A DNA stretch of 6,607 nucleotides from CAYHPY01 sp964358485 (GTDB taxonomy: Bacteria; Elusimicrobiota; Elusimicrobia; UBA1565; UBA9628). The position numbers were made by a program, and so were the translations under genes. Positions 4,476-6,607 of the stretch are shown one piece after another. The stretch spans positions 1-6,607 of the forward strand of contig CAYHPY010000148.1 in assembly GCA_964358485.1 (NCBI GenBank). Direction: 5' to 3'. Positions within the stretch are counted from its first letter, which is position 1. Every line of letters begins with the position of its first letter. The notes beneath the pieces were generated by a model. That model worked only from the letters and a program-made list of their open reading frames with translations, was not told where the DNA came from and ran no database searches.

Positions 4476-6023
4476 CTAGTCCCGCTTCGCTCCGCCCACC
4501 GCCTCCGCCAGACGCCGCTTGAACTTCAAGGAGAACTCCTTCAGCACCCGGTCGCTCTTGGTTTTTTGGTCGGAGGTGACGAAAGCCTTGGCCATGTCCC
4601 AGATGCGCCCCGGGTGGGTAGCGAAGGAGACCGCGAAGAATTGCCCCATCCCGGTCAATTTCAGGCGGCGCAGGGCCACATCGGAGTAATTCGGGTTCCA
4701 GGAGCGCACATGGAACAGGCGCGTGGCCCCGGTCATGAAGTAGCAGTAGTCGTCGTCGACCTTAATCGGCTTGAGGGCGTTGGTGGTGTCAAACAGAGAG
4801 GTCCCCGGCAAGGGCACGAAGGTGGAGACCGCGATCTCGTGAACGCCCAGCCGCGCCATCCGCCGGATGAAGGCGAAGGTCTTGGCGATGTCCTCCGGCG
4901 TCTCCTGCGGGAAGCCCACGATCATGAACAGGCACACGGTCATTCCCGATTTGAGCGCGGAACGGGCGGAATCCTCCAAGCGGTCCAGATGGACTTTCTT
5001 GTCGATGGCCTTGAGGATGCGGTCGCTGCCCGATTCCGGGGCGTAAGTGACATGATGACAGCCCGAGGCCATGAGCAGGTCGGTGACTTCGTCATCGATG
5101 GCTTCCGAGCGGGTCCCCACCGGAATCTGCCAGGTGAGCTTGAGCTTGCGCCCCACGATCTCACGGCAGAAATCGACGATCCACTCCTTGCGCACGATGG
5201 CCGTCAGGTCCTGGAATTGAAAATCGTTGGCCCCGTACTTGGCCATCCAATGTTCCATCTCGTCGACCACCTTCTTGGGATCCCGGGTCCGGTACATCCG
5301 GGTCCACATATTGGGGCTGGCGCAGAAGGTGCAGGCGTAGGGGCATCCGCGGGTGGCGAGCATGGGAATCGAACGCGCCCCAGCCCCCGAGGGACCCATG
5401 AAGACGCTGGCGTTCATATAGGCCCCGATGTCCATGCCGTCCCAATCCGGATAGGGAAGATCGTCGGGCTCGCGCATGCGCTCCATCCGGCCGTTCTTGA
5501 CGAAGGTCCCATCCTCGGCCAGGAAACAGACCCCGGCCTGCGGGCGCCAATTCCGGTCGCCCTTTCCGAGCTTTTGGAGGACCTCGGCGAAGGTCGCCTC
5601 TCCTTCCCCGAAGACGATCAAATCCATGCCCCCGTCGCGCAGAACCGCCTCCGGCATGGCGGTGCAATGCTCTCCGCCGCCGATGTAAAACGCGCCCGGC
5701 ACCGCGCGCCGCGCGCGCTTCATGAGCTCCCGGACCATGGGCCAGGCGTGGGTGAACATGCAGGAAAATCCGACTATGTCGGCGTCCCGCGGGATGCGGG
5801 AAACCGCCTCGTCCAAATCCAAGCCCTGCACCACCAACCCCGAGCCCCCCGGCCACGGCCGCGCGCGGTCGAGCGCCGCCCCCACCGCGTCGATGACCGT
5901 CACCTCGTGGCCCAAGCCCTTGGCAAACGCAGCCAGATAGCCCAGGCCCAAGGGAGGCTGGGTCAGGCTCGAATAGGAGTCCTGCGACTGCAGGGCCGGG
6001 GGCTGAATGAGGACGATTTTCAT
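4476..6023 (-). CDS. B12-binding-domain radical SAM protein, 515 aa
   Basis: Residues 1 to about 150 form a cobalamin-binding-type Rossmann domain. Visible pieces are LIQPP (5-9), PPLGLGYLAA (23-32), GHEVTVIDA (38-46), YIGGGEHCTAMPEAVL (113-128) and VFGEGEATF (137-145). The classical DxHxxG is absent, as is common in this subfamily. A radical SAM barrel follows with CxxxCxxC at Cys227, Cys231 and Cys234 (RGCPYACTFC), which would bind the [4Fe-4S] cluster that cleaves SAM, then ESGSDRIL and a GFPQETPEDI strand-loop. Length and order fit the class-B methyltransferase/BchE-like superfamily, whose members methylate or rearrange unactivated carbons in lipids, pigments and antibiotics. The substrate cannot be told from sequence. 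The gene has its own candidate promoter and ends 11 bp from the stop of the convergent kinase-like gene. The ATG is preceded by no convincing Shine-Dalgarno sequence. Confidence 0.92.
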   Translation of the reverse strand: MKIVLIQPPALQSQDSYSSLTQPPLGLGYLAAFAKGLGHEVTVIDAVGAALDRARPWPGGSGLVVQGLDLDEAVSRIPRDADIVGFSCMFTHAWPMVRELMKRARRAVPGAFYIGGGEHCTAMPEAVLRDGGMDLIVFGEGEATFAEVLQKLGKGDRNWRPQAGVCFLAEDGTFVKNGRMERMREPDDLPYPDWDGMDIGAYMNASVFMGPSGAGARSIPMLATRGCPYACTFCASPNMWTRMYRTRDPKKVVDEMEHWMAKYGANDFQFQDLTAIVRKEWIVDFCREIVGRKLKLTWQIPVGTRSEAIDDEVTDLLMASGCHHVTYAPESGSDRILKAIDKKVHLDRLEDSARSALKSGMTVCLFMIVGFPQETPEDIAKTFAFIRRMARLGVHEIAVSTFVPLPGTSLFDTTNALKPIKVDDDYCYFMTGATRLFHVRSWNPNYSDVALRRLKLTGMGQFFAVSFATHPGRIWDMAKAFVTSDQKTKSDRVLKEFSLKFKRRLAEAVGGAKRD

Positions 6024-6043
6024 GCCTGGGGGAGGACGCCTAT

Positions 6044-6072
6044 AGTATAGCCCGTCGGTGGGCGGGCGGCAA
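6044..6072 (-). promoter_or_regulatory. Sigma70-type promoter for the radical SAM gene
   Basis: On the minus strand, TTGCCG (6072-6067, 4 of 6 to TTGACA) and TATACT (6049-6044, 5 of 6 to TATAAT) are separated by exactly 17 bp. Transcription should begin near 6037, leaving a short leader of about 14 nt before the ATG at 6023. The whole element fits in the 51-bp gap after the stop of the protease gene. The spacer contains a small inverted repeat, GCCCG-N8-CGGGC (6067-6063 and 6054-6050), which may be incidental. Confidence 0.55.
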
Positions 6073-6074
6073 GG

Positions 6075-6607
6075 TCAAGGGGTCGGTGATTTCCCCGAAG
6101 AACCGTACTGGGCCTTGATTCCCGGAATCCACCCCGCGATCTGGCCTTGGCGCTCCGCGCTGGCCGGGTGGGTGCTGAGAAACTTGTCGAGCGCCCCTTC
6201 CGAACGCTTTCCCTTGGTGGCCGCCGCCATTCGGCCCCAAAAGGCGACCGCTTCCTCAAGGTCATACCCCGCCTTGGCCATCAGGATCAGACCGATCTTG
6301 TCGGCCTCCGATTCCTGGGAGCGGCTATAGCTTAAAACCACCAAGCCCGCCCCCATTCCGTAGAGTTGGCGATATAGCGTTCCCGAGGCCTGGGAAGCCC
6401 CTCCCCCGAGCATGATGTTCAAGACCCGCCCCCCGGTCTCGGCCAAAACCCCGCGGCTCATCCGCTCTCCCCCGTGCCGGGCCAGCGCGTGGGCGATCTC
6501 GTGGCTCATCACCACGGCGATCCCGTCCTCGCCGGCCGTCACGGGCAGGATTCCGGTGTAGAAGGCCACCTTGCCGCCGGGCAGGCAGAAGGCGTTGATC
6601 TGCTTGT
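6075..6607 (-). CDS. M48-family zinc metalloprotease, C-terminal part (runs off right edge)
   Basis: The reading frame is open to the window edge, giving 176 visible residues that begin KQINAFCLPGGK. This is the conserved NAFxxPGG strand that precedes the active site in M48 peptidases of the YcaL/LoiP/Oma1-like group. The zinc site is HEIAH at visible residues 35-39 (codons 6503-6489) inside MSHEIAHALARHGGERMS. The third ligand is Glu100 in SEADKIG (codon 6308-6306), followed by AGYDLEEAVAFWGRM, also typical of the family. Such proteases usually act in the periplasm or envelope in quality control of outer-membrane proteins. The missing N-terminus would hold the signal peptide and roughly 80-100 residues if of normal family length. 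The in-frame GTG at 6569 is internal and not the start. The TGA stop at 6077-6075 is followed at once by the radical SAM promoter. Confidence 0.93.
   Translation of the reverse strand, partial: KQINAFCLPGGKVAFYTGILPVTAGEDGIAVVMSHEIAHALARHGGERMSRGVLAETGGRVLNIMLGGGASQASGTLYRQLYGMGAGLVVLSYSRSQESEADKIGLILMAKAGYDLEEAVAFWGRMAAATKGKRSEGALDKFLSTHPASAERQGQIAGWIPGIKAQYGSSGKSPTP

Noticed and set aside
4392..6050. 552-aa plus-strand open frame antisense to the radical SAM gene
   Set aside because: His/Gly/Arg/Asp-rich shadow of a well-supported gene; it also crosses the stop of the kinase-like gene and the radical SAM promoter.
6567..6569. GTG as start of a short 164-aa metalloprotease
   Set aside because: The frame is open upstream to the window edge, and the upstream residues NAFCLPGGK are conserved in M48 proteases, so the GTG is an internal valine.

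Overview
This is a GC-rich bacterial window with six protein-coding genes, two of them cut by the window edges. No rRNA, tRNA, CRISPR array, transposase or phage gene is visible. The organism cannot be named from sequence alone. High GC, a secreted protein with a signal peptide followed by a Pro/Ser/Ala-rich stretch, a B12-dependent radical SAM enzyme, and starts without Shine-Dalgarno sequences would fit an environmental, metagenome-type lineage. Elusimicrobiota is my low-confidence guess; a deltaproteobacterial-type lineage is the alternative.

Layout from left to right. A minus-strand pair (1-493) encodes a small putative lipoprotein and, overlapping it by ATGA, the first 36 codons of a DnaQ-type 3'-5' exonuclease. 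A 112-bp divergent region (494-605) holds two facing -10 elements, each placed so that transcription should begin at or next to the start codon (leaderless mRNAs). Between them is a perfect 14-bp inverted repeat. On the plus strand, 606-2327 is a flavin-dependent halogenase with all its diagnostic motifs and an extra C-terminal domain. After a 97-bp gap, 2425-4464 is an exported multidomain protein: an unrecognised central domain followed by a protein-kinase-like domain with its catalytic residues intact. Convergent to it, with only 11 bp between the stops, is a minus-strand B12-binding radical SAM protein (4476-6023) with its own promoter. Upstream of that, also on the minus strand, is the C-terminal part of an M48 metalloprotease (6075 to the right edge).

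The genes do not form one obvious pathway. The halogenase has no flavin reductase, carrier protein or NRPS/PKS gene beside it in this window. The radical SAM gene is not clearly co-transcribed with the protease, because a sigma70-type promoter fits in the 51-bp gap between them. The most unusual items are the exported kinase-like protein with its unidentified central domain, the orphan halogenase with a possible PqqD/RRE-like tail, and the divergent leaderless promoter region built around a long palindrome.
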